In this document: positions 1-10,039 of the stretch, in pieces
Layout: the number at the start of each line of letters is the position of its first letter
Numbering within the stretch: position 1 is the first letter of the stretch
NCBI GenBank assembly: GCA_036936605.1
Contig: JAUPFV010000005.1
Location: 158,860,183-158,924,182 of the forward strand
Length of the DNA stretch: 64,000 nt
Source of the DNA: Limnanthes douglasii subsp. nivea
Lineage: Eukaryota; Streptophyta; Magnoliopsida; Brassicales; Limnanthaceae
Direction of reading: 5' to 3'
Program-made: the position numbers and the translations under genes
The notes under the pieces: model-generated
Database searches by the model: none
What the model was told of the DNA's origin: nothing
What the model saw: the letters and a program-made list of their open reading frames with translations, nothing else

Positions 1-52
1 TACTTCTCTAAATCCTTCAACTCTTCCTTCCCGATCCTCCTCCTTTGTCGTA

Positions 53-2764
53 ATGGGTGAGGACAGAAAACGAACACCGGCTAAAGAACATCAAGACCGG
101 CCTAAGAGAAAAAGATCGCCGGATCCGGCGGTTAAATCAGTTCGAATGAAGATTTCCTCCTCGGAGCAGACTTCCTCTACCACTCCCCAGGGGTCTCCTC
201 AAACAATACCAGACGTTAGTCCTTGAAGAACTTCGTCCAGAGGGACCCGGGTAGAACCATTCCTATCTTCTATTCCAGAAGTTTAGGAAATATATTTATC
301 CAATGGCCCTGGAAACGTTGCAGTGATTGAGGCAGAGCCTCTTCGGGTCGTCCTTACCGACGTTATCCCCTCGGAACCTATAACTGACCCTTCCACTTAT
401 CCAGGTGAAACTTCCCTGGCAAAAAAGAAGAAAAAAAAGAAGAAAACATGTTCGACGGGCCTGCCCTCGAATGTGGAAGATTCTCTGAGCGATCACCTTC
501 GTAACCTCGAATCCAAACATCTCTTAGCTTTATACAAAGTGAAGTACAAATATTTCCACCCGAACGAGGAGACTAAGCTAAGGGACCGATGGTATCCCCA
601 CCAACATTACAATCCGATTCCCCATGGTCGGAGAGACTCCTTTGTCGGTCCGCCCTAATGAGTTGGTGCTTTACACCGATATGATGAACTGGGGTCTCCA
701 ACTGCCCCTTGACCCTCTTCTGGCCAATTACTTTCACTTGGTCAACCTTTGTCCTTCTCAAGCTGGGGCCAACATGTGGTACACCTTAATGGTTTGCATC
801 ATGTCATCACGTCTCTCCGGACATGCTTTTACCATGGAGCAACTTATTACTATTTCCGGAATAGCTAATAACTCTCACTACCCCTTTTATTCACTTGGTT
901 TTGCCAGAAACCTTAAGGTGATAAAAGATTTTTTAGAGGCTGACAAAAAATAGAAACAATAGTTTCTGTTCATCTCTGGGTTGTGGGAGACCGGGTTCGA
1001 GAATTCCGAGTACCTTCCTCATCGACTTACTCTGCAGTGGACTGGTCGAGGTAAGTGCTTTTACCTAAATAGTTTCTAACCCAATGCCTTCGGAAAATCT
1101 GACTGTTTGATTTTTCAGCTATGAAAGGGATCACTAAATCTTTTAAGGGTCATGCTAAATCCGGTAAAGCTATTTTTAAGAAACTGAGCCTCTGGGCTGG
1201 TGAGCACTGGGACCACAAGTTCCATCAAAGATTTATGCTGATGAACTTTGCTAAAAGTACCCTGTGGCGATTCGACCTTAGCCAAAAGAGGACCCCCCCC
1301 CAGAGCTTATGGTGGCTCCTCCAGGTGATGGCGTCCTTGCACGGTTCGAACGTTTGGATAACGCTGTCTACCTCCCTACTCGGGCTCGAGCTCCGAGTCA
1401 TCAAGATGCAGACGAAATCGAGAAGGGTGCATAAGCAGACACTAAGGATGATGCTGAATCCGACGGTGATGCACCCGACCCTTAGGGTGATTTCCAAGAA
1501 AAGGTGCAAGTCAGTCCTCCCTCACGGACTCTGGGTGATCATGATGATGCCCAAGTAAATTTTCCTCCGGTTGTGATACCATCGGATCCTCAACCAGCAG
1601 CCCCACTCTAACCTAAAGTATTTTGTCCCTCCTTTCAACCTGACACTCAACCAGATGATGCTGATAATCGGGTTGAGGTTAGGCCACGGAAGTTTACAGC
1701 TGAGGAGAAAAAAGAAAAAGATTGCTGAGAGTGGGGGGAGAGTGATGACACCAATCGCCTGAGTCAGCCACCATCCTAAAAACCTGTGATTATTGATTCC
1801 GACTCGGGTGGAGTGTTTGTTTCCAACCGGGGGAAATGTCAAGAAGGTGGTTCCGACTCAGAAGGGTATTGTTCCTCGGACTCCCCTTACTTTGACATTT
1901 ATGGAAACGATTACATGGCGAACGAGATAAACAAGCTACTGCATGCTTCTGCGCTATTCGAACTCAAGGAAAATCGGAAGGATCGCTATAAAGAAGAAGT
2001 TATTATGAGGAGGGTAGAAGTAACAGCTTTATCATCGGAGGTTTCTGAGTTAAAGAGCAAAGTAAAAGACTTGACCGATGAAGTAGCTGAACAAACCGAG
2101 ATATCTTCTAAGGTAGAAGGCTTAGTTCCCGAGTTCTAAGGAGCTAAATGAGAAGTTAGCCAAAACATCGAAAGTTACCGCCAAGGTGGAGTCCTTATCT
2201 TCTGAGTCCGAAGAGCTGAAGAAAAACGTCGAAGAGCTGACTGACGAACTGACTAAGGAGAAAAAGACCTCCGATGAGTGTTTGAATACTATTACTTCCA
2301 TTGAGGCTGAGCTTTCCGAGGAGAAAACAAAGTTTGATGATGAAAGGGAGAAGTTTATGACTAAAGATGCCGAGTTCGATACTACCGTTGATGGTCTTCT
2401 CCAAGGTTATTGCAAAGCGAAGGTGTACTTTAAAAATTGTGTTCAAGACCTTGAAAAGTTAACTGCAGCCCTTGAGAGTTTGAAGAGAAACTTCGAGGCA
2501 AAGAAGAAGGAAAGTATTGATGAGTATGCTGCTAATCTTGTCGTTCGTCTAGAGCGAGATGCTAAGCTGAGATCAGCCATGGTAATGGAAATGCATGAGT
2601 AGTTCCCAAACTTACACCTTGGCAGCCTCTGGACTCGAGTCCTCGAACAACATCGTCGCCCTGGAGTATCTATGGAAGATCCTGAATCTAGTGAAGACTC
2701 GGAGAGTTCTTCGTCAAACTCGGATTCTCCTGCTGGTAGCAAAGGGAATTCAGCTTCCGAGTAG
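53..2764 (+). pseudogene. Antisense extra gene of element A: globular domain + coiled coil + acidic tail, one intron
   Basis: Exon 1 runs from an ATG at 53 to 1050 and exon 2 from 1119 to a stop at 2762-2764. The start is basic (KRKR, KKKKKKKK). About 470-940 holds the globular domain, with the words GLQLPLDPLLANYFHL and CPSQAGANMWYTLM. This domain resembles the plant 'putative gypsy type transposon' family (Pfam Transposase_28), recognised by motif and not by search. From 1900 to 2590 the product is a long Glu/Lys coiled coil, and the end is Ser/Asp/Glu-rich. Stops near 225 and 285, a frame change near 640, stops near 951 and a shift at the C8 run at 1286 show decay. The biochemical role of the family is unknown. 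Homologous genes occur in copies B, C, D-left and D-right. Confidence 0.7.
1051..1118 (+). other. Spliceosomal intron in the antisense gene of element A
   Basis: The donor is GAG|GTAAGTGC and the acceptor TTTTTCAG|CT; length is 68 bp, phase 1, T-rich before the AG. It sits directly after the globular domain, at the same place as introns in copies B, D-left and D-right. Splicing itself is inferred. Confidence 0.7.
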
Positions 2765-2920
2765 CTTATGTTGGGTAGTCTTTATCTTTTTAACTTTTTG
2801 TTGTATGATCGTTGTGACAAAAAACTTTTAGTGTAATACTTCTTTTTTTGTAATTTGAACTTTTGAACGATGTTTTCTTATCATGGTATTTTATTTATGT
2901 GTTGAGTTTAAATATTCTTG

Positions 2921-3100
2921 AGATGTGTTTCGAGTTCAAAAATATGAATTTCTTGTCCAAACTTCTTTGGAGTGTGTTTTGAGTCCAAAAAGATGAACTT
3001 GCTTGTCCAAACTTCTTTGGATTGCGTTTTGAATTCAAAAAGATGAACTTGCTTGTCCAAACTTCTTTGGAATGCGTTTTGAGAAAGATGAACTTGCTCA
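2921..3100. repeat. 50-bp minisatellite between the convergent genes of element A
   Basis: The word CTTGTCCAAACTTCTTTGG recurs at about 2952, 3002 and 3052, an exact 50-bp period, with partial units on both sides (about 3.5 copies). It lies between the end of the antisense gene and the 3' end of pol. Other Tat-type copies here carry unrelated repeats at the same place. Confidence 0.85.
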
Positions 3101-3148
3101 TGTTTTTAAAGAAGGCAATAAAACTTGATATTAAGCCGGCTATTTAGG

Positions 3149-3196
3149 CACATCATTAAAACTTTCCCGCGCCACCAGGGTAGGAAAGAGTATGCC
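3149..3196 (-). other. Conserved 48-bp non-coding block 3' of pol (element A)
   Basis: This block, 66 bp past the pol stop, matches the equivalent block of element B (55547-55594) at 44 of 48 positions by eye with no gaps, and also matches D-left (22604-22651). The core on the plus strand is CACCAGGGTAGGAAAGAG. It lies outside both convergent genes. Function is unknown. Confidence 0.75.
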
Positions 3197-3261
3197 ACTG
3201 GAACATACATAAAGTGTTAGCGAAAATATTTACAAATCACTTAATCAAACTAAATAATCCT

Positions 3262-3908
3262 TTAGATGCTCGATGTTCCACGGATGGGGAAAATATCTTC
3301 CTTTTTATCTTTCAGTCTGTATGTCCCTGGTTTCAACTTCCTTATGATCGTGTATGGCCCTTCCCAATTTGGGGCGAGTTTCCCGAGTTTCTTGTCTTTT
3401 ATGTGCAGGAAGACTATTCTTAGTACCATGCCCCCCACATCGAACTCTCTTTTTCTGACCTTCGACGAATAACGACTTCTCATCAAGGTTTGATAGTGCA
3501 AGGAATTTAGCTGAGCCTTTCTTTTCTTTTCTTCTATCAAATCAAGTTCTGTGCGTTTTCCTTTGTCATTCCCCTCCTCGGAATATTCACTCAATCGGAA
3601 AGATGGGAACATTGTTTCCGATAGTCTGGTCATTTCCCTGCTTTTACCTCTAAGTTTTTTCTTAGGCCGTCCAAGATCATTCGATTGGTTACTTCGACCT
3701 GACCGTGCGCTTGGGGGTGGAATGGGGTCGAAAAACATTGTTGTATCCCCTTAGAGGCACAAAAAGCTCCCATCTCATTGTTATCAAATTGGGGGCCATT
3801 ATCCATCGTTATCTTCCTTGGTATGCCAAAACGACAACAAATGTTAGAAATGATAAACTTGGTTACATTTTTTCCCTTGTTCCTGCTAATGGTTCCGCTT
3901 CCACCCAC
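3262..3908 (-). pseudogene. Integrase core and C-terminal domain, element A
   Basis: The segment encodes the rest of the integrase begun at 5530-3863. Reading down the minus strand it has FGIPRKIT, then MDNGPQFDN with the second catalytic Asp intact, and HPQAHGQVEVTN with the catalytic Glu. Next to about 3640 the frame changes and roughly 40 residues expected from copy B (the region around WAYRTTP) are missing. The C-terminal beta-barrel region follows (KLAPNWEGPY, LKPGTYRLKD), ending at 3262. The enzyme would insert element cDNA into host DNA, but the shifts near 3885 and 3640 and the internal deletion make it non-functional. Confidence 0.85.
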
Positions 3909-5530
3909 TTAGAAAAAGAGTCCACGACGACAATACTGGTTTGAAGTCCCCCTGAAGCCATGGGAAGTGGTCCGACTAGATCTATCCCCCATCGGTTGAA
4001 AGGGAGAGATTCCGATATTGATTCTAGAGGTACCCCAGGTAGGTGGATTGAATTAGCAAATCGCTGACACGTGTCACATTTCTGTACTAGCTCTTTGGCG
4101 TCCGCTGAGAGGGTCAGCCAATAGTATCCTGCCAGAAAAACCCTTCGTATCAATGTCTTGTATCCACAATGAGCAGAGCCTTCCCCATCGTGTAGCTCGG
4201 AAAGTATCAGCTGCGACTCATCCTTCCCTAAACAGCGAAGTAAGGGTCGACTAAAAGATCGTTTATACAGGACATCTCCGAGGACGATGTATTCGTAGGC
4301 TTTGAAGCGTATTCTCTTGGCTCTGATTTTGTCAACAGGCAGCATGTCATGGACTAGAAAATCTTGTATTTTGCTTCTCCGGTCTTTTGTTAAAGTCGTG
4401 GATATCTGGAATGCTTTGATGCTATATTCCCTTGATTCGGATGCCTTGACTATAGACGGATTTTTTTGGGTCACTATCCACGGGTACCCCTCCGAGTAAG
4501 ATGTCTTGGCCAATGAATCAACTACTGAGTTTCCTGCCCTATGAACATGCTCAAATCGGATGTCTTCGAACTCCAAAGCCAACTCTTTCAATACTCCCAG
4601 ATACTTTACCAAATGATCCTTTCTCGCCTCCAAACGTCTGAGGGCATGGTTCACTAAGAGTTGAGAATCACTTATCAATTTAACCCGTTTGTCCCCACAA
4701 ATCTTTGCTAGTCGCAATCCGGCCAGGGCTGCTTCATACTCTGCCTCATTATTTGATGTTGGGAAACCGAGTCGAATTGCCTGATACATTGCGATGCCAT
4801 CCGATGATGTTAATTGCACACCTGCTCCACATCCCAATGAGCTAGAACCCCCATCGGTTCGGACTAGCCACTCAGAGTCGGATTTTTCTTCTTCCATGTC
4901 CACAATGTCTCTGTCCGAATGAAATTCTACTAAAAACTCTACTAGCGCATGCACTTTGATTGCTGTTCGCGGCTCAAACTCAATATCGAAATCCCCCAGT
5001 TCTACCGACCACTTGGTCATCCTTCCAGATACGTCGGGTCTTCGTAGCATACGTTTCAAGGGAAAAGATGTTCGCACCACTATTGTTTGAGCTTGGAAGT
5101 ATGGCCTCATTTTTCGAGTCGATGTTACTAAGGCGAGGGATAGCTTTTCTAACTTAAGGTATCTTTTCTCTGCGTCTGAGAGGCTTTTGCTTACATAATA
5201 AACTGGTTTAGGAAGGTTTGCTTCTTCTCGGACTAAAACCGAGCTGACTCCAGAGTCGGACACTACCAAGTATAGAAATAATTTCTCCCCCGGAATCGGC
5301 TTCGTCAATATCTCCGGGGACGAAAGATGTTGCTTGATTTGATTGAAGGCTTCATAACATTCTTGAGTCCAGTCGAACCGGTTTTCTTTCCTCAACACCT
5401 GGAAGAACGGAGCACACTTGTCCGACGATCTTGATATGAATCTGTTTAAAACAACCAATCTTCCAGTTAGAATTTTCACTTCCTTGATGTTTCTAGGTGG
5501 ATCCATAGTATATAGGGCGCTTAACTGCAC
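3863..5530 (-). pseudogene. RT connection, two RNase H domains and N-terminal integrase, element A
   Basis: This 555-codon open stretch begins at the RT thumb/connection (MDPPRNIKEV, FISRSSDKCAPFF). It continues through a gypsy-type RNase H (PVYYVSKSLSDAEKRYLKLE) and then a second, plant-type RNase H with TDGGSSSLGCGAG, NNEAEYEAALAG and SDSQLL, which supply Asp/Glu/Asp. The integrase zinc finger follows (HDGEGSAHCGY ... CDTCQ, an H2C2 pattern) and the first catalytic Asp (GIDLVGPLPMASGG). Two RNase H domains between RT and IN identify the Tat lineage. It is the longest uninterrupted frame of element A, but is cut off from RT and from the IN core by frameshifts at about 5540 and 3885. Confidence 0.9.
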
Positions 5531-5586
5531 CGGATCTGCTTCGATGCCCTGCTCACTAACTATGTAACCTAAAAACTTTCCTGATC

Positions 5587-6580
5587 TTACTCCAAATGTG
5601 CACTTTTCCGGTTTAACTTAAGATTTATTTTGGCTAGATTAACAAAAGTTTCTTCTAGGTCAGCCAAGTGATCTTCATCTTTTAAGCTTTTTACTAACAT
5701 ATCGTCAATGTAAACTTCAATGTTTCTGCCGATTTGACTTTCGAATGCCTTGTTCACTAGCCGCTGGTACGTCTCCCCCACATTTTTTAGTACAAATGAC
5801 ATAACTTGGTAGCAGTGTAGACCTTTTCCGGTTATGAAAGTCGTGCTCTCCTGATCCCTTGGATCCATCCGGATTTGATTGTACCCAGCATATGCATCCA
5901 TAAATGACAGTAAACAATTTTTGGACGTCGAATCCACAAGCTGATCTATTCGTGGGATCGGGAAAGGATCCTTAGGGCAGGCTCTGTTTAAATCAGTGAA
6001 GTCTACACACATCCGTCATTTGCCATTTTTCTTTTTTACCAAGACTGGGTTAGCGGTCCATAACGGATATTGTGATTCGCGGATGTGGCCAACTTTTGTC
6101 AAAACGATCTACCTCTGCCATTATAACTTCGGTTTTTTCTTGGGAAAACGATCTTCGTTTCTGAATGATTGGGCGCACGCTATTCCGAATAGCTAATCTA
6201 TGACAAATGACCTCTTCCGGCACTTCGGTAACATCCTCTATACACCACGCAAATGAATTCAATTTAGTCGAAAGAAATCTGACTAAGCTTTCTTTTGCCT
6301 CGGACGATAACCTTGTTCCTATCTTGAGACTCTTCCCAGGGGCAAATACATGATCCTCAAATCCTTCATCGGGAATCATGAATCCAGGGGAATCTCTTGG
6401 ATCATCAACATGATCGGAATCCGAAGGAGGCCCTTCTGACTGCTCTTCTTTTATGCATCCGACCCCCATCAACTGCTTAAGGGCCAACGCTGTCTTGTAG
6501 CACTCTCTAGCCATTTTCTGACTTGATCTTACAGTTCTGGTATTGCTTCCCACCACGTATTTCAAGCATTGGTGGATCAT
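5587..6580 (-). pseudogene. Reverse transcriptase, element A
   Basis: The first part (6580-6050) holds the PR-RT linker and the start of RT. The second (6012-5587) holds the palm: CVDFTDLNRACPKD, FMDAYAGYNQIRMDP, and the catalytic YIDDMLVKS. The two parts are in different frames, joined near 6030-6090, and a further shift near 5540 separates the palm from the connection domain. The domain copies element RNA into DNA in cytoplasmic particles. The YIDD box is intact but the frame is not. Confidence 0.88.
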
Positions 6581-6955
6581 GGACGGTATGATGTGGGTGC
6601 ATCCACTATAATGAACAGTACTGTCACTATTTTCTTAAATGGTCCCCTGCCTAACTCCACCATGCCTTCGAATTCTTCGAAGACGTTCGCGGTCGCACCG
6701 GTGAACCCTACTATCGTCCTGTCGGACCGTTGGATAGTTGGAGGGTTGGTTATCTTATTGTAGGTGGTCATGAACATGATATTGGCGGAACTGCCGTGTC
6801 AATCAGAATCTTTCTTATCTCGTTTCCGGCTATCTCCGCTCCGATCACCACGACGTCTTCATGCGGGCCAACAATCTCCCTCATGTCGTTATCCTCAAAA
6901 CAAATGATTGGTGACGGGTCCGATAAAGGTGTGATGAGGCTCCCGCTTCCAACTG
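6577..6955 (-). pseudogene. Retroviral-type aspartic protease, element A
   Basis: The order is FEDNDMREIVGPHEDVVVIG, then the active-site Asp-Thr followed by a frame change (one base lost around 6790 relative to DTGSSAN in copy B), then YNKITNPPTIQRSDRTIVGF and VLFIIVDAPTSY. It would process the Gag-Pol polyprotein. The shift falls inside the active-site loop, so this copy cannot work. Confidence 0.8.
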
Positions 6956-6960
6956 TGTTG

Positions 6961-8537
6961 TTAGGCTAGCAATGTGTCTCTTCCTTGAGTAGTTTGATAT
7001 TCCTGCCACTGTATCTCCCCCATGTTTACGCTAATCCGACCCGACTTCGGATCAAGATACTCTGTTGCCACATCAAAAGCATCTAGAAATTCTTCTTCGA
7101 CCGCATCAGAAATCATCATGGTACCATCTTGTCTTGGAGCAAATTCTTGTTTAGGCACCACTGCGGTATTCTTTTTGACAAAGTCAAATAGTTTTTTGTT
7201 CTCAATCAAATATTGAACTTCTTTCTTTAAAGCCACACAATCCTTAGTGTGATGTCCGATGTCCTCATGGAATTGACAATACTTGTTCTTCCTGTGCTTC
7301 CTCGGTGTCTGCAATGGAAAAGGCTTGCGAAAGTATACATTCGCCCGTGCCTTTCCAAAGATAGTGGAGACACAATCAGTCAACTCAGCATAGTGAGCCG
7401 GTCGGACCCACCTGTTCGAAGCCGGTCTGATATATTGCTGAACTGTTTGACCAACTAGTTGATGTTGTTGGTTCTGATTCCGCTGAGGGGTTTGATTCGT
7501 TGCTTGAACTGTCGGAGCACGTGCTCGGACTATCGCGACCGGTTGTGTAGCCTGTGGTCGAACAACCATTGTCGTCGTACTAGCTCTGGCTAAGTTCGGA
7601 TCCTGATAGAACTGAGACATTGATTCGATCTCTGAGGCCATGGTTTCCTCAACTAGAATTATTTTTTCTATCTGCTCCAGCAAAGCTCCAAACGTCATCG
7701 CTTATGTTTTTGCAACATTATCCTTCATCACCCCCGGAAGAAGACCTATTCGGAAGGCAGCCAGAGCTACTTTATCCTCGCACTACTCGATATCCATCTT
7801 GACTTGAATGAATCACTTAGTGTACTCTTTCAAACTTTCTCCAATCTTTTGTCGACAGTAAATAATGGTGTCTCCGTTAGCACGAAACATCTTGCTTCCA
7901 ACGAAATGCTATCGGAACATACTTAAGAACATGTCAAAATTCTTTATACACCCTTGTGGTAGTCGGTTGTACCAAGTAGATGCAGCGTTCTTGAATTTCT
8001 GAGAGAAAGCTCTGCACAACAACTTATCGTCGTCATCATAGTTGATCATGAAGTTCTTGAACTGTTCGATGTGGTTGTCGGGATCCTGAGTTCCATCGAA
8101 CTTTTCCAACTTAGAGATATCGAACCATTTAGGAAGGTGTCCGGAGAGAATTTCTAGGGAGAGAGGTGACGACCTCCAATTATGTCCGACCTTGTATGTG
8201 CTCCCCCCAGACCATCATTTGTGGCCGGGTATAATCTCTCCTCGGTTGGAGAAGTAAAATGGTTACTGACTCTAAAATCTTGTTGATAGCTATCGGACTG
8301 AGTATGCCTCTGAGTAGTGGCAAGGTCCTCAGTGTGCATTTTTATTTTACCAACATCGTATTTCCTCCTCGAATCACTCCTTTTCCTGTTGGTCCGATGA
8401 GAGTACTTATGCTTCCTCGGATCCTTGTGTTTTCGATCCATTATATACCTTGAGTCAGTCTCCGAAGACGAAGAATTGTCGGAACTCCACGAAATGTATT
8501 CGCTCGACTCGGATGGCCGATATTTTTGCTCGGACAT
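6961..8537 (-). pseudogene. Gag polyprotein, element A
   Basis: The N-terminal third (8537-8154) is Ser/Lys/Arg-rich. The capsid core (8109-7700) reads KFDGTQDPDNHIEQFKNF ... WYNRLPQGCIKNFDMF, typical of retrotransposon gag. A Gln-rich linker precedes a zinc knuckle around 7250, YCQFHEDIGHHTKDC, a C-x2-H-x4-H-x4-C arrangement with His where most gypsy knuckles have a second Cys. The last open part ends at 6961. Frames change near 8150 and there are several stops between 7700 and 7910. Gag builds the virus-like particle and packages element RNA. Confidence 0.85.
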
Positions 8538-8938
8538 AGCATGTCTTTTGGAATGCCAATGATCCTTCCGGCGTTGGCTTTCTTTATGTACATCAGTATT
8601 TTGGGTCTACTCGACCTCGACCTTTTCTTGTCGGACCTCTGATCTGACCCTTCTCGTGCTTGCCACCATAACATCTCTTTCAACATTTAGTCTCTCGATG
8701 TCTTCCAATAATTCTTTCCACCTGGCTACCAAAAATTATTATTCTAAAAGTTCCTCTGCACGCCGATCTGGAACATTGCCCTCGATCGTAACCTGTTCCT
8801 CTATCAGATGATCCCCAGACTCAACACAGACCAAGTCTTTGGTCGGATTAGCCTCAATCTCTCCACACATTTTTGTATCCATGTTTTTTTTTTGTTTTTA
8901 GTTTTTAAGGTTTTAGAAAATTAATTCTGGGTACCAAA

Positions 8939-8958
8939 CGTTCCCACAGACGGCGCCA
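8939..8958 (-). other. Primer binding site, element A
   Basis: On the minus strand the sequence is TGGCGCCGTCTGTGGGAACG, starting one base inside the LTR end at 8960. A TGG start complementary to a tRNA CCA end, next to an LTR ending in CA, is what a PBS requires. The primer tRNA was not assigned. Element B has a different PBS. Confidence 0.8.
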
Positions 8959-8959
8959 A

Positions 8960-9370
8960 TGAGGCGCTCAGAGATTCTTTAGTGAGGTTTAGAAGCGAAG
9001 ATGTTCGTGTGAAGCGGTCAGACTAGGGAATGTTCATATGACGTGATAGTGAATAGTGAATTGCTAGAAATGGAAAGACAAAAGGAATATGTGAAGTAAT
9101 TATTACTCAATCATTGGCCCTTTTCCCAAAAGAGGATGTCCTTTATATAGGAAAAAGAGTAGGGGTGAAATAACATGTTTACCATTACTAAAATGGATTT
9201 CTTACCCCACTATCTTACTACTTACAAACAAGTTCTAGGGGACTATCACTCAAGTCCTTCACCTCTTATGTGTGCTTCACTTTGGTCCTTAGCCACTTAA
9301 TACATTATTCTTAACCTTATTAGTAGGCTAAATTACATGCCAAACACCTATATTTACCTTCTCTTATCAA
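8960..9370 (-). repeat. 5' LTR of element A (outer end approximate)
   Basis: The inner boundary is clear: plus-strand TGAGGCGCTC at 8960 next to the PBS. The LTR carries a minus-strand TATA box (CTATATAAAG, 9141-9150), as expected for transcription into gag. The outer end is set near 9370 by composition and TG...CA candidates only; the partner LTR is outside the window. Confidence 0.7.
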
Positions 9371-10039
9371 TATGGATGTTAATTAAGTGTAGCTTTTCTT
9401 GCGTTCAAGAGTGGACTCCAATTGACAATAAGTTGTTTGAGGACCTGATTATGTTTCATGTTAATAGTATATGAGAATTGTTAAGATGATCTAAACTTTT
9501 TATTAAATTTGAAGAAACAAAACGAGATGGTATTGTACCAACGAAAGTTTAAAAGTTAACGATAAATGCCTCTAATAAATAATATGGTACTAGTCGAATA
9601 ATTATGGAACCTGTCAGAGTATAACCTAACCAATCTCGTTTTACTTACTTTTATAATCCTAATAGAAGATTTAAACATTTTATAACCATCATTACAACCT
9701 TTTATGTTATGACAAATAATACATTAAATTATTAAAGATCTTGAGCTATGATTGCTAACGATAATCAAAAGATCTATGAGATAGAAGTATGAATTGACAA
9801 CAAAGATCTGACTGTATTTGCTATGTACAAAGAAAAAAAGACAAAAAGAAAATAGTAAAAGTAATAGTCGTACAAAATAAAAGATGTATAGGAAATATTT
9901 TGTATGATTTTTGGAAGAGATATTTTGGTTGTGACATTTCAATTTTCAAGGAAAAGAAACCAGAAGGATTTGGACGTGCATTTGGTCGATGAGATATCAA
10001 TATATTCGAATATGAGACCAACACTATCAGTGATATTTA

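Larger units (their letters stand above)
1..9370 (-). mobile_element. Ty3/gypsy Tat-type LTR retrotransposon, copy A (left-truncated by window)
   Basis: In element orientation (minus strand) the order is 5' LTR (8960 to about 9370), PBS (8939-8958), gag (6961-8537), protease (6577-6955), RT, two RNase H domains and integrase (3262-6580), a minisatellite (2921-3100), then a plus-strand gene (53-2764) lying antisense between pol and the unseen 3' LTR. A second plant-type RNase H between RT and IN and an antisense extra gene are hallmarks of the Tat lineage. Every frame carries stops or shifts, so this copy is not autonomous. The outer LTR end is estimated, because no second LTR is in the window for comparison. 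Confidence 0.88.
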
